From Acidobacteriota bacterium (GTDB lineage Bacteria; Acidobacteriota; UBA6911), in NCBI GenBank assembly GCA_012719355.1, contig JAAYAM010000130.1, positions 1 through 35,268 of the forward strand: a stretch of 35,268 bases of DNA, in the 5' to 3' direction. The notes beneath the pieces are model-generated. The model worked only from the letters and a program-made list of their open reading frames with translations. It had not been told where the DNA came from and did no database searches. The position numbers and the translations under genes were made by a program. Shown in pieces: positions 23,795-32,357 of this stretch; position 1 is the stretch's first letter, and each line of letters starts with the position of its first letter.

Positions 23795-24256
23795 TCATCT
23801 GGCGGCAACGCTCTCAATAGCCTTCACGATACGCTGGTGAGCGCTGCAGCGGCATAGATTATCTTCCATGCCCGCGATGATCTGCTCGCGGGTGGCCTTA
23901 GGATTCCTGAGAAGCAAGGCGTAGGCGTTCATGATCATGCCCGGTGTGCAGAAGCCGCACTGCACAGCGCCGTGCTCGGCAAAGGCTTTCTGCAGCGGGT
24001 GAAGCTGATCTCCCTTTGCCAGCCCTTCTATGGTGGTGACTTCCTTGCCGCGTACCTCGCGCACCGGCAGCATGCACGAGCGCACCGCTTCCCGGTCGAT
24101 CACCACCGTGCAGGCTCCGCACAGATATCTGCCGCAGCCGTATTTCGTTCCGGTCAGGCCCAGGTCCGTGCGAAGAACCCACAGAAGCTTCCTGTCGCCG
24201 TCCACGGTAATGGTTGTGGATTTGCCGTTAAGCTTGAAAGTAATCGTTTCTGTCAT
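23795..24256 (-). CDS. Molybdenum hydroxylase 2Fe-2S subunit (IorA-like)
   Basis: A 153-residue subunit with two [2Fe-2S] clusters. The plant-type cluster motif is CGRYLCGACTVV with a later Cys (RSC). The second cluster is CGFCTPGM and CRCSAH. It carries electrons from the molybdenum site of the large subunit to an external acceptor. I chose the ATG at 24256 (MTETITFKLNG) because family members begin there; an in-frame start at 24325 adds a tail unlike the family. It is first in the operon, and its stop codon lies within the start region of the large subunit. No signal peptide is present, so export would be by hitchhiking on the Tat signal of the large subunit. Confidence 0.93.
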   Translation of the reverse strand: MTETITFKLNGKSTTITVDGDRKLLWVLRTDLGLTGTKYGCGRYLCGACTVVIDREAVRSCMLPVREVRGKEVTTIEGLAKGDQLHPLQKAFAEHGAVQCGFCTPGMIMNAYALLLRNPKATREQIIAGMEDNLCRCSAHQRIVKAIESVAAR

Positions 24257-24299
24257 GTCAGGGCTCGCTTTTGACTGGTGTTGTTGAAAATGCCCGGCG

Positions 24300-24305
24300 A
24301 TTGTA
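24300..24305 (-). promoter_or_regulatory. Candidate -10 element for the molybdenum hydroxylase operon
   Basis: TACAAT on the minus strand (complement of 24300-24305), about 45 bases before the small subunit ATG. The -35 region (GCTTGC, 16 bases upstream) is weak. The rest of the gap to 24465 shows no clear element apart from the AGGAGG (24449-24454) of the SRPBCC gene. Confidence 0.3.
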
Positions 24306-24465
24306 GCAGAAAACGGAATCTGCAAGCCAGTGCTGTCTCAGGGGAAAATAATCCCGGACACACGCGTCAGGGAAAGGTGGGCATCTTCACGGGGATAACA
24401 GGGTTACGTCCGATTCCTTCTGGCATGTCGGTTGCGTCCTGCAGTCGGTCAGGAGGATTTATTCT

Positions 24466-25365
24466 ATGTGGAATCAAGGAAGGAGCCGACTGGCGCGCGG
24501 CCTTGGATGGTTCAGCATCGGGCTGGGACTGGTCGAAATCGTCGCGCCCGGCCGGACGGCCCGATGGATAGGCGTTCCAAAGAGCCGCAACCTCCTGCGT
24601 TTCTTTGGAATGCGGGAGATTGCCAGCGGCGTGATCCTGTTGTTGCACCACAAGCCCGGTGAAGCAGCCTGGTTGAGAGTCGCGGGTGACGCGGTAGACC
24701 TTTCATTTCTGGGAGCTTCTCATCTATCCCGTTCGACCGACAAATACCGGCTTGGCATCGCCACCGCAACCGTAGGAGCGGTAACCGCGCTGGACATCAC
24801 GTCCGCGCTGGTCCTCAGCCACAGGGACCGCGGCCGCATAGTCCGGACCCACACCATAACCATCAATCGGCCGGTTGAGGACGTCTACCGGTTCTGGAGC
24901 AATTTCGAGAACTTCTCGCGCTTCATGAGTCACGTCGAATCGATCCGGATCACAGGAGAGAAGCGTTCCCACTGGACCGTGAGAGCTCCTGCCGGGAGAA
25001 CCGTGGAGTGGGAAGCGGAAATCACCGAAGACCGGGAGAATGAAAAGATTGCGTGGCGCTCCCTAAAGGGAGCCGACATCGACAACTCCGGGCAGGTGGA
25101 GTTCTTTCCGGCGCCCGGCGGCCGCGGGACCGAAGTACGGGTCCGTATCGAATACTATCCGCCGGGAGGCGCTCTAGGCGCGGCACTGGCGGGTCTGCTC
25201 GGTGAAGAGCCGGGAACTCAGCTGAAGGGCGACCTGTACCGCCTGAAACAGGTGATGGAGACCGGAGAAGTCGTCCATTCCGATGCGAGCATCCACATGG
25301 GCCTGCATCCGGCTTCGCCGCCGCCGGAATCGTTCTGGAATCCGCAGAGCCGGTATACACACTGA
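24466..25365 (+). CDS. Membrane-anchored SRPBCC (cyclase/dehydrase-like) protein
   Basis: A 299-residue protein in two parts. Residues 1 to about 120 contain membrane-like helices (GWFSIGLGLVEIVAP, FGMREIASGVILLL, LGIATATVGAVTALDI). Residues 125 to about 265 form a SRPBCC (START/Bet v1-like) ligand-binding domain, with TITINRPVEDVYRFWSNFENFSRFM (in part) as the best landmark. AGGAGG is 11 bases upstream of the ATG. The downstream dehydrogenase starts 21 bases after the stop codon, a pair commonly found together in environmental bacteria. The ligand is not known; lipid or aromatic binding is typical of the fold. Confidence 0.82.
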   Translation: MWNQGRSRLARGLGWFSIGLGLVEIVAPGRTARWIGVPKSRNLLRFFGMREIASGVILLLHHKPGEAAWLRVAGDAVDLSFLGASHLSRSTDKYRLGIATATVGAVTALDITSALVLSHRDRGRIVRTHTITINRPVEDVYRFWSNFENFSRFMSHVESIRITGEKRSHWTVRAPAGRTVEWEAEITEDRENEKIAWRSLKGADIDNSGQVEFFPAPGGRGTEVRVRIEYYPPGGALGAALAGLLGEEPGTQLKGDLYRLKQVMETGEVVHSDASIHMGLHPASPPPESFWNPQSRYTH

Positions 25366-25386
25366 GTATCGTGGAAGGGAGAAGAT

Positions 25387-26559
25387 ATGAAAGCAAACTG
25401 CTGGATGGGGCCCAAAAACCTTGAGGTGCGGGAGGTTCCCGATCCGAAAATCCTGAACCAGCGTGACGCGATCGTGAAAATCACCTCGACAGCCATCTGT
25501 GGCTCCGATCTGCACCTGTACAACGGATTCATCCCGGCGATGGAACCGGGGGACATACTTGGCCATGAATTCATGGGAGAAGTCGTCGAGGCAGGCAGCG
25601 AGGTCAAGAACCTCAAGGTCGGAGACCGGGTCGTCGTACCCTTCCCGATAGCCTGCGGCAGTTGCTGGAATTGTCAGCAGGGGATGTATTCACTCTGCGA
25701 GAATTCGAATCCCAATGCCTGGATGGCTGAAAAGCTTATGGGGTATTCGCCTGCGGGAATCTTCGGCTACACCCATCTTCTTGGAGGATATGCCGGCGGG
25801 CAGGCGGAGTTCGCCCGGGTGCCTTTCGCCGACTTCGGTCCCATCAGGATCGAGGACGGATTTACCGACGAACAGGTGCTGTTTCTCTCCGATGTGTTCC
25901 CTACCGGATACATGGCGGCAGACCTTTGTGACATTCAGCCCGGAGACACCATAGCGGTCTGGGGATGCGGACCGATAGGGCTGTTTGCGATCAGAAGCGC
26001 CTACATGCTCGGGGCCGAGAGAGTGATCGCAATTGACCGTTTCCCGTACCGGCTGGAAATGGCCAGGGAGAAATGCTGCGCGGAGCCGCTGAACTACGAG
26101 GAAGTGAATGTCCTGGAAGCCCTGAAGGAGATGACGGGCGGCCGCGGGCCGGATGCCTGTATCGATGCCGTCGGAATGGAAGCGCACAAGCCGGGCCTGC
26201 TCGGCATGTATGATCGCGGCAAACAGGCGATAAAGCTTGAGACAGACCGGCCGCACGCCCTGAGGGAAGCCATACTGGCCTGCCGGAATGGCGGGACCGT
26301 GTCGGTGATCGGCGTCTACAGCGGATTCATCGACAAGTTTCCTATGGGCGCCGTCATGAACCGTTCCCTCACGATAAAGTCAGGCCAGGCGCATGTTCAT
26401 CGGTATCTGCGTCCTCTGATGAACAGGATTGCCGGCGGTGAAATCGATCCGGAGTTCATCGTTACACATACGATGAGCCTTGATGAAGCGCCCGAAGCGT
26501 ACGAGATGTTCATGAACAAAGAGGACGATTGCGTCAAAGTCGTTCTGAAGCCGCATTGA
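25387..26559 (+). CDS. Zinc-dependent alcohol dehydrogenase (formaldehyde dehydrogenase-like MDR protein)
   Basis: A 390-residue medium-chain dehydrogenase. Catalytic zinc ligands are in CGSDLH (Cys38 region) and GHEFMG. The structural zinc has four cysteines in [15 protein letters not shown]. The nucleotide fold has [11 protein letters not shown] followed by AIDRFPYRL, where the Asp at the end of the second strand favours NAD+ over NADP+. Length and the NPNAW...[16 protein letters not shown] segment fit the glutathione-dependent or dye-linked formaldehyde dehydrogenase branch. GGAAGGGAG precedes the ATG. It probably oxidises an alcohol or an aldehyde adduct. It lies in an operon with the SRPBCC gene. 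The exact substrate is not determined. Confidence 0.9.
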   Translation: MKANCWMGPKNLEVREVPDPKILNQRDAIVKITSTAICGSDLHLYNGFIPAMEPGDILGHEFMGEVVEAGSEVKNLKVGDRVVVPFPIACGSCWNCQQGMYSLCENSNPNAWMAEKLMGYSPAGIFGYTHLLGGYAGGQAEFARVPFADFGPIRIEDGFTDEQVLFLSDVFPTGYMAADLCDIQPGDTIAVWGCGPIGLFAIRSAYMLGAERVIAIDRFPYRLEMAREKCCAEPLNYEEVNVLEALKEMTGGRGPDACIDAVGMEAHKPGLLGMYDRGKQAIKLETDRPHALREAILACRNGGTVSVIGVYSGFIDKFPMGAVMNRSLTIKSGQAHVHRYLRPLMNRIAGGEIDPEFIVTHTMSLDEAPEAYEMFMNKEDDCVKVVLKPH

Positions 26560-26592
26560 TTATGGCCGGTCGTCCGTACACCAACCCACCAA

Positions 26593-26805
26593 ATGTTCCG
26601 CATTGGTGTTACGCAACATTTGTGTTGCGCATGCCCGTAAACGACCCGTCTCGCCAGGGACGACCGACACGTTCGGCATGCGTGACATGAATGAAAACCA
26701 CGGCCGCGCGTCCCGTCAGGGACGCGTTGAGAATAGCCCGGCACGTAAGTGCCGGGTTCCATAGGAATAGAGAAATAAATCAAGTCCCGGAGGGACGGCC
26801 GAACG
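26593..26805 (+). repeat. Dispersed palindromic repeat, copy 3 (extended)
   Basis: Same order of parts as copy 2: ATGTTCCGCATTGGTGTTACG-AACATTTGT, then GACCCGTC-TCGCCAGGGACGACCGA, CGCGTCCC-GTCA-GGGACGCG, GTTGAGAATA, the CCCGGCAC (26737-26744)/GTGCCGGG (26749-26756) stem-loop, A-rich spacer and GTCCC-GGA-GGGAC. It fills most of the 284-base gap between the convergent dehydrogenase and PrmA-like genes. Confidence 0.8.
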
Positions 26806-26843
26806 TGGTTCTTTGTTCCTACACCCGGTAATACATCCCGCGG

Positions 26844-27680
26844 TCAATGGCGTACTTCGAGGGCGACCCATTCATCCCGCGCGCTCTGCGCCGTGATTCG
26901 CATCCCCTGTTGCGTGATAATTTCCGCAACTTCACTCACATCCTGATGCAATAATCCCGAAAGACACGCCTTGCCGCCGCGCCCCAGAAAGCCCGGCAGA
27001 AGCCGGCACAGCTGCGGCAACGACCGTATGTCCATATTGGCCAGGACCACGTCGAAATCTCCCGTCTTAATCTCCTCAAAGGACGCCACCCGCAACTCCA
27101 GTTCCGGACCGAATCCGTTGACGCGGCAATACTCCGCGGCACATTCAATCGCGACCGGATCGTTGTCAAACGCCAGCGCCGAGGCCGCACCCAGCCGGAT
27201 GGCGGCCATCGACAGAATCCCGCTGCCGGTCCCGGCATCGAGAACTCTTTCCCCGCCGGAGATGTTCTCTTCCAGCCATTCGACCACCAGCTGCGTTGTC
27301 GCATGATAACCGGTGCCGAAGGCCCGTTTCGGATCAATCACCAGCTCGATCGCATCATCCCGCTCATCCGCCGCATGCCAGCTTTGCCGGATCACGATCC
27401 TCTTGCCAATCCGCACCGGCGTGAGCGAAGCGGCCCAGACCGAATTCCAGTCCTGGTCGGGAACCACCCGGACGGTCAGCAGATCTTCCGGCTTTTCCAC
27501 TCCCAGGATCGACAGCGCCCCTTTCAACTCATCAAGCGCAGACGAATCCCACTTCTCTTCGGAATAATAAAGATATCTCGCGCCGTCGGCTTCCCAGGAA
27601 CCCAGCACGTCATGCTCCAGCAGTGCCAGCAGTTCCCCGGAATCCACATCACCACGAATCGCAACTTCGACGAAATTCAT
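26844..27680 (-). CDS. Ribosomal protein L11 methyltransferase-like (PrmA family)
   Basis: About 278 residues. The SAM-binding Rossmann domain has VLDAGTGSGILSMAA (about 146-160), ALAFDNDP and DFDVVLANMD. An N-terminal domain precedes it, as in PrmA. The PrmA signature FGTGTHPTT appears here as FGTGYHATT, and the usual ANIL motif is ANMD. These changes near the substrate site leave room for a different methyl acceptor. I prefer ATG 27680 since PrmA proteins begin there; the in-frame ATG 27716 adds a proline-rich tail. Neither start has a Shine-Dalgarno sequence. It is a single gene, convergent with the dehydrogenase. Confidence 0.82.
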   Translation of the reverse strand: MNFVEVAIRGDVDSGELLALLEHDVLGSWEADGARYLYYSEEKWDSSALDELKGALSILGVEKPEDLLTVRVVPDQDWNSVWAASLTPVRIGKRIVIRQSWHAADERDDAIELVIDPKRAFGTGYHATTQLVVEWLEENISGGERVLDAGTGSGILSMAAIRLGAASALAFDNDPVAIECAAEYCRVNGFGPELELRVASFEEIKTGDFDVVLANMDIRSLPQLCRLLPGFLGRGGKACLSGLLHQDVSEVAEIITQQGMRITAQSARDEWVALEVRH

Positions 27681-27716
27681 GGGTGCACAATACAGGAGGG
27701 GCGGATCGGATGGCAA

Positions 27717-28071
27717 AAAAAAAGTCGCTGTGACCGGGTTTTCCCTGTCGAGATCTCTCGTCCGCCTAACTTCTTAAGCAGATTCGAGTTTTTTCTGGCC
27801 TGACGTTACTGCCCGCCAATTAACTGTTGCCCTTAATTGGCTTCGGCCAGTTTTCCTGAACAACGAACAAACCCCAAAAGCCCATCCGTCACTCAGGTTT
27901 TCTCGTCCAAGGTCCCTTTATCACAGCGACCATCTTCAGTATGCCGAACGCGCGATAGACTGTCAAGCCTTTTATGAAACTCTTTATCACAATATCTCCT
28001 GTCTCATCTTTTCACAGACTTTACAGACTCCATTATTCCGTACTACTCCGAAGTTAGTCTTCCGCTGCGGA
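27717..28071. other. Gap with a nested inverted repeat, no gene seen
   Basis: This stretch lies between the divergent PrmA-like and NYN-domain genes. CTGGCC (27795-27800) and GGCCAG (27845-27850) enclose a perfect 9-bp repeat, GCCAATTAA (27815-27823) and TTAATTGGC (27833-27841). TTTTCC follows on the plus strand. Base composition is more A/T-rich than in the flanking genes. I see no coding frame and no RNA family that I recognise. Confidence 0.5.
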
Positions 28072-28539
28072 ATGTGGCACACTATGGGCATGCCCTATTG
28101 GTTCGACGGCAACAACCTGATAGGTCAATCGGTTGCAGCTGCGAAGGAGGATTCGCGGGTGCGCCGGGAATTCCTGTCGACTCTCTCCCGCTACCGCAAA
28201 TCGGGAGGAGGGCGTTTCACGGTCTATTTCGACGGGGACGATCCCGATCGCAGGGCCGCGCCGCCGGGGATCGCGGTCCGGTACACTGCGCCTGTCTCGG
28301 CGGACGAGGAGATATGCCGGCGTCTCCGGGAGATCAGGAATCCGTCGGAAGTAATCGTTGTCACCAATGATCACGCGCTTATGCGCCATTGCCGCGATGC
28401 CGGCGCCTCCGTGCTCCCATGGGACGGCTTCGTCTCCCGCATCCGCAAGCGACGCTTACCCGGTTCGGCCAGGGAGCCGGAAGAAACCGTCAACGTTGAG
28501 GAGTGGCTGAAGTACTTCGGTCTTGACAAGAACCGGTAA
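28072..28539 (+). CDS. NYN-domain (YacP-like) predicted RNase
   Basis: About 155 residues with the NYN/PIN-like nuclease fold. Acidic landmarks are WFDGNNLIG, VYFDGDDPDR, SADEEICRRL and VVTNDHALM, which provide the metal-binding aspartates. The family is related to YacP (Rae1), a ribosome-linked endoribonuclease of Firmicutes. The start is uncertain: ATG codons at 28072, 28084 and 28090 are in frame, none has a strong ribosome binding site, and family alignment would favour 28090. It lies 17 bases before the PLP-enzyme gene and is probably cotranscribed. A function in RNA decay is inferred from the family only. Confidence 0.82.
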   Translation: MWHTMGMPYWFDGNNLIGQSVAAAKEDSRVRREFLSTLSRYRKSGGGRFTVYFDGDDPDRRAAPPGIAVRYTAPVSADEEICRRLREIRNPSEVIVVTNDHALMRHCRDAGASVLPWDGFVSRIRKRRLPGSAREPEETVNVEEWLKYFGLDKNR

Positions 28540-28556
28540 CGGACAAGGAGGATCGA

Positions 28557-29807
28557 ATGGATAGCAAGAAGCCGCCGTACGTCGTCCGGCCAACCACAGC
28601 CGTCCTGACCCGGGGATTCGATCCCAGCCTGTCGGTGGGTTCGGCGCGTCCGGCCGTGTTCCGGTCATCGACCTATGTCTTCTCTTCGCCCGAGTCCGCC
28701 GAACGTTCTTTCGCAATCGCCCTCGGCAGGGCACAACCCCGGCCGGACGAGAATGTCGACCTGATCTATGCGCGCATTTCCCACCCGAACGCCGAAATCC
28801 TCGAAGACCAGATCGTGCCTCTCGAACCCGGCGCCCGCGACGCAGCCGTTTTCAATTCAGGAATGGCAGCCATCTCGACGATCTTCTTTACAGTCTGCCG
28901 GCCAGGCAACACTTTTGTTTATACGACGCCACTTTACGGCGGAACATATCATCTGATACACCAGATCCTGGAGCCGTTCGGGATACACGGGATTCCCGTT
29001 CGCGCGGGCGATACCGGCATGATGAGGAAGACTATCGCCTCGGCCCGGAACCTTCGTGTTGTGTTCATCGAAACTCCGGCAAACCCAATCCTGACCATGA
29101 CGGACATCGCGGCCGCGACGGCTGAAGCCAAACAGCATCCGGACTCCCCGCTCGTTGCCGTCGACAACACCTTTCTCGGCCCGACTTTTCAGCATCCGCT
29201 CGAGTGCGATGCGGACCTTGCGGTGTATTCGGCAACCAAGTTTCTGTCCGGATTCAGCGATCTTATCGGCGGAGTCATCCTCGCGCGCGATCCGTCTCTA
29301 ATCGCCGAACTCCACGGCACACGGGCGATTCTGGGGAATATCCTGCAGGCGGATGAGTGCTGGCTGCTCGACGGCAGGCTTCCGACCGTTACGCTGCGCA
29401 TGAACCGCCAGAGCAAGAATGCCCAGCGCATCGCGGAAGACCTTGCCCGGCATGAAAAGATCTCGAAGGTTCACTATCCAACTCTGTTCGAGGATCCCGA
29501 ACAGGTGCGTATCCGGGACGCCCAATGCCGTTTTCCGGGAGCAATCTTGTCCTTCGAGTTGAAGGGGGGAAAGCGAGCGGCTTTTGATTTCCTGCGCAAC
29601 CTGCAGATAGCAAGGTGTGCGGTCAGCCTGGGAGGAGTCGAGACGCTGGTCTGCCATCCCGCCACAACGACTCATTCCGAAATGAGTGAGGAAGACAGGC
29701 TCAATTCGGGCGTGACCGACTCACTTGTCAGGGTGTCAGTCGGAATTGAGGACTGGCGCGACCTGCTGCACGATTTCCGCCAGGCGCTTGATGCGATCGG
29801 CGAGTGA
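28557..29807 (+). CDS. Cys/Met-metabolism PLP enzyme (cystathionine gamma-synthase / methionine gamma-lyase family)
   Basis: A 416-residue PLP enzyme of fold type I. The PLP lysine is in YSATKFLSG. Other landmarks are YARISHPN, FNSGMAAIST, TTPLYGGTYHL, ETPANPILTMTDI, VDNTFLGP and SLGGVETLVCHPATTTH (in part), all typical of the trans-sulfuration family. AGGAGG is 5-6 bases before the ATG. The family includes cystathionine gamma-synthase, cystathionine lyases, O-acylhomoserine sulfhydrylase and methionine gamma-lyase, and the reaction cannot be assigned from these motifs. No met or cys genes are adjacent. The enzyme is intact and of normal length. Confidence 0.9.
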   Translation: MDSKKPPYVVRPTTAVLTRGFDPSLSVGSARPAVFRSSTYVFSSPESAERSFAIALGRAQPRPDENVDLIYARISHPNAEILEDQIVPLEPGARDAAVFNSGMAAISTIFFTVCRPGNTFVYTTPLYGGTYHLIHQILEPFGIHGIPVRAGDTGMMRKTIASARNLRVVFIETPANPILTMTDIAAATAEAKQHPDSPLVAVDNTFLGPTFQHPLECDADLAVYSATKFLSGFSDLIGGVILARDPSLIAELHGTRAILGNILQADECWLLDGRLPTVTLRMNRQSKNAQRIAEDLARHEKISKVHYPTLFEDPEQVRIRDAQCRFPGAILSFELKGGKRAAFDFLRNLQIARCAVSLGGVETLVCHPATTTHSEMSEEDRLNSGVTDSLVRVSVGIEDWRDLLHDFRQALDAIGE

Positions 29808-29812
29808 GGCGC

Positions 29813-31477
29813 TCAGATCCCCGAATCGAGTTCCTTTGACGGATCGAACCGGTCGAACAGCTTCCCGAGCCACATGATTCCGAGCACCGCCTCGGCGATC
29901 AGTACCACGGCCGACGCCAGGGCCGCGACAGGAATGATCGCCTGGCCCGCGACACGATACCCCGGGATCAACACCAACGTGAACACTAAAGCACCGGGAA
30001 CGGCAGCGATCACGAGCGAGACGGCGGTTGCAATCGACGATATGAGTCTTTCGCCCATCGCCTCGATCCCCTGTTTGTGCTCTTTTCCCAGCTGAATCCA
30101 TCCGGGCAGCAGCAGCGCCGACGCATTCTGGACCAACGTACCGATAAACCCGAGACACGGAAGCAGCAGAAAAGCCGCCGCTCCTGCGTAGAACCGTTGC
30201 GGCGCGGAGTAGCTCACCTCCTCCGTATTGGGAAGTACGGACGCCGCAATGAAAATGAGCGCCCACTGCATCAGGGTCAGCCGCGTAGCAGGGGCGAGAA
30301 CTTCCCCCAGCACGATCTCCCGGCCGGAAAGGGGATACGTTTTCAGCAAGCCTGCGTGCGTCAGATCGGTCCGCAGGTCTTCGCGCAACAGCACGGGTCC
30401 CAGGAAGGTAAGGAAGCCGGCCAGCGCGACGGCCAACGCTCCGGTTATGGCGGATGCGGTCTCGCTCCCGACAAGATTCAAGGCAAGGATCAGGATCGCG
30501 ACCATGACGGCTGAAAGAGTTATTGCCTTGCGGCCCGAAAACCGCCCGGCCAGCAGAAGGTTTTTCCAGTAGATCGCGATGAATGGAGCACCGGCGGGTT
30601 TGAGCGCAAACGGCTGCGCCCGCCTGCGTTTGGGCTCACGCGGCGCTTCCCTCATTTTTCCCAGCACGGCCGACTCGAGTCCGCCCGAACATAAGAGAAT
30701 CCACCAGTAGACGGCCGCCAGAATGATAAGCCCGGGAATCAACAGCATTACAAACTCGAAAAACCCGGGAGCAAACGCGGGCCGAAGCAGAATCCTGAAA
30801 GGGAGCAGAAAGAGGAAGAGGGGGCCCGAGTTGGTCACCAGGTGCAGCCACGAGAGCAGAGACTGCGGCGTCAGATCGGACGCGGCCGGAGGAGGGAGGA
30901 AGCGCCAGATCCACAATGCGCAGCCGATCGCCGCCACAAAGACTATGCGTGAGATCCGCGGCCTTAACTTCCTCCCTGCGGGAGTGTGGGGCGTCAGCCA
31001 CACCGCGATCCGGAATATGCTGAGGAACGAGTACACCAGCCAGATCGTGACAAGCAGAAATTCGGGCCGCCAGACGATGCCGCCCCTGCTGAAAACGAGG
31101 AATGTCACCAGCGAACCGAACAGGATGCCCGGCTGCGCCCGGGCTATCCGGTACTGCAGCACGTCCGCGCGGCTCACGGGCGCAGGAAACAGAATCTGGA
31201 CTTCGGCCTCGTCGAAGACCTTTCCGCGCGTGGAGAAAACCCAGTGGTAGAGCGTCACCAGCGTCAAAAGGACGGTGAACACTGCTTCCAGCAGTTGCAG
31301 CGCATCGCGGTCCGGAGCCGGCGCCGCCCTGAGCGGGTATTTGAAAAACACAAAGGCAAGGTACCCAAGACCGGCCAGCACGGAAATGAGGTATTTCGGG
31401 CTGCGCAGTCTTCTCAGCCTCGAAAGGATGCGGTTTTTCAGGCTGTACAGCAGGAGAAAACGAAATGCGCCGCTCAT
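29813..31477 (-). CDS. ABC-2-type exporter permease
   Basis: A 554-residue polytopic membrane protein with about 12 hydrophobic segments, beginning with a positively charged N terminus (LLYSLKNRILSRLRRLRSPK, in part). It has no ATPase motif. Its ATG overlaps the stop codon of the ATP-binding gene as ATGA, so the two make a coupled exporter pair. The pattern is that of large putative ABC exporters with duplicated halves. The cargo is unknown. The gene converges on the PLP-enzyme gene with a gap of 5 bases between stop codons. Confidence 0.82.
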   Translation of the reverse strand: MSGAFRFLLLYSLKNRILSRLRRLRSPKYLISVLAGLGYLAFVFFKYPLRAAPAPDRDALQLLEAVFTVLLTLVTLYHWVFSTRGKVFDEAEVQILFPAPVSRADVLQYRIARAQPGILFGSLVTFLVFSRGGIVWRPEFLLVTIWLVYSFLSIFRIAVWLTPHTPAGRKLRPRISRIVFVAAIGCALWIWRFLPPPAASDLTPQSLLSWLHLVTNSGPLFLFLLPFRILLRPAFAPGFFEFVMLLIPGLIILAAVYWWILLCSGGLESAVLGKMREAPREPKRRRAQPFALKPAGAPFIAIYWKNLLLAGRFSGRKAITLSAVMVAILILALNLVGSETASAITGALAVALAGFLTFLGPVLLREDLRTDLTHAGLLKTYPLSGREIVLGEVLAPATRLTLMQWALIFIAASVLPNTEEVSYSAPQRFYAGAAAFLLLPCLGFIGTLVQNASALLLPGWIQLGKEHKQGIEAMGERLISSIATAVSLVIAAVPGALVFTLVLIPGYRVAGQAIIPVAALASAVVLIAEAVLGIMWLGKLFDRFDPSKELDSGI

Positions 31478-32205
31478 TCCTCGCCCGGCCCGATGATGTG
31501 GATGAAGATCTCTTCCAGGCTGAGATCGCCTCGCAATTCGGGGATATTCCGGGAAATCTCTTCCAAGGAACCGTCGATGATCTTCTTCCCTTCTTTCAGA
31601 ATCAGGATGCGGCTGCAGATCTCCTCCACCAGGTGGAGCATGTGCGAACTGACAATTACGGCCGCTCCGTCCCGGGCTCTCTTGACAATCGTCTCTTTCA
31701 TGCGACGCATCCCGAGCGGATCGAGGCCGGTCAGCGGCTCGTCGAAGACCAGGTTGTCGGGAGAGTGCAGGAGTCCGCAGGCGATTACCAGCTTCTGTTT
31801 CATGCCTCGCGACAGCTCGGCCGGCAGCGAGTCTCGCCGCCGTGAGAGCTCGAGCTCCTGCAGAAGGGTCGAGGCCGTCGTTTCGAAGCCTTCCACTCCG
31901 TAGATCCTCGCGATGAATTCGAGATGCTCGAATACCGTCAGGTGGTCGAACAGGCGCGGTTCGTCAGGCATGAAGCTTATGCGCTTCTTTGCCGCAATCG
32001 GATCACTGACTATTGAGTGTCCATCAATCCGGACATCGCCGGCGGTCGGAGGAATGATTCCGACGATGCAGCGCAAGGTAGTGGTCTTCCCTGCTCCGTT
32101 CGGACCAACGATGCCCAGCACTTCTCCCGCTTCGACTCGAAACGAAAGGTCCTTCACAGCGGCAAAAGATCCGTACTTTCTGGTAACCCGGTCGACTTCG
32201 ATCAT
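31474..32205 (-). CDS. ABC transporter ATP-binding protein
   Basis: A 243-residue nucleotide-binding subunit. Walker A is GPNGAGKTTT, the signature is ELSRGMKQKL (the LSRGM form common in ABC-2 exporters), Walker B is NLVFDEPLTGLDP, and the switch His is in VSSHML. The Q-loop is replaced by FMPDEPRLFDHLT. I chose the ATG at 32205 (MIEVDRVTRKYG); an in-frame start at 32367 adds 54 residues unlike the family. It energises the neighbouring permease for export of an unknown substrate. Confidence 0.92.
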   Translation of the reverse strand: MIEVDRVTRKYGSFAAVKDLSFRVEAGEVLGIVGPNGAGKTTTLRCIVGIIPPTAGDVRIDGHSIVSDPIAAKKRISFMPDEPRLFDHLTVFEHLEFIARIYGVEGFETTASTLLQELELSRRRDSLPAELSRGMKQKLVIACGLLHSPDNLVFDEPLTGLDPLGMRRMKETIVKRARDGAAVIVSSHMLHLVEEICSRILILKEGKKIIDGSLEEISRNIPELRGDLSLEEIFIHIIGPGEE

Positions 32206-32357
32206 AGGCGATTCTGAGTGTAACCAAAAAGACGTGCCAGGGCAAAGGCCCTCGCGGGTGCCGTCGTGGAATCGGACGGATCCAGGTGCTACACTTTTCT
32301 CAGCGTGGTTAGGAAATAGCCGAACGCAGCGGCGCCCGCCGCACGGGAGAAAAGACA

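Noticed and set aside
29-26805. CRISPR array
   Set aside because: The repeats are few, far apart, modular and palindromic, without regular spacers or cas genes.
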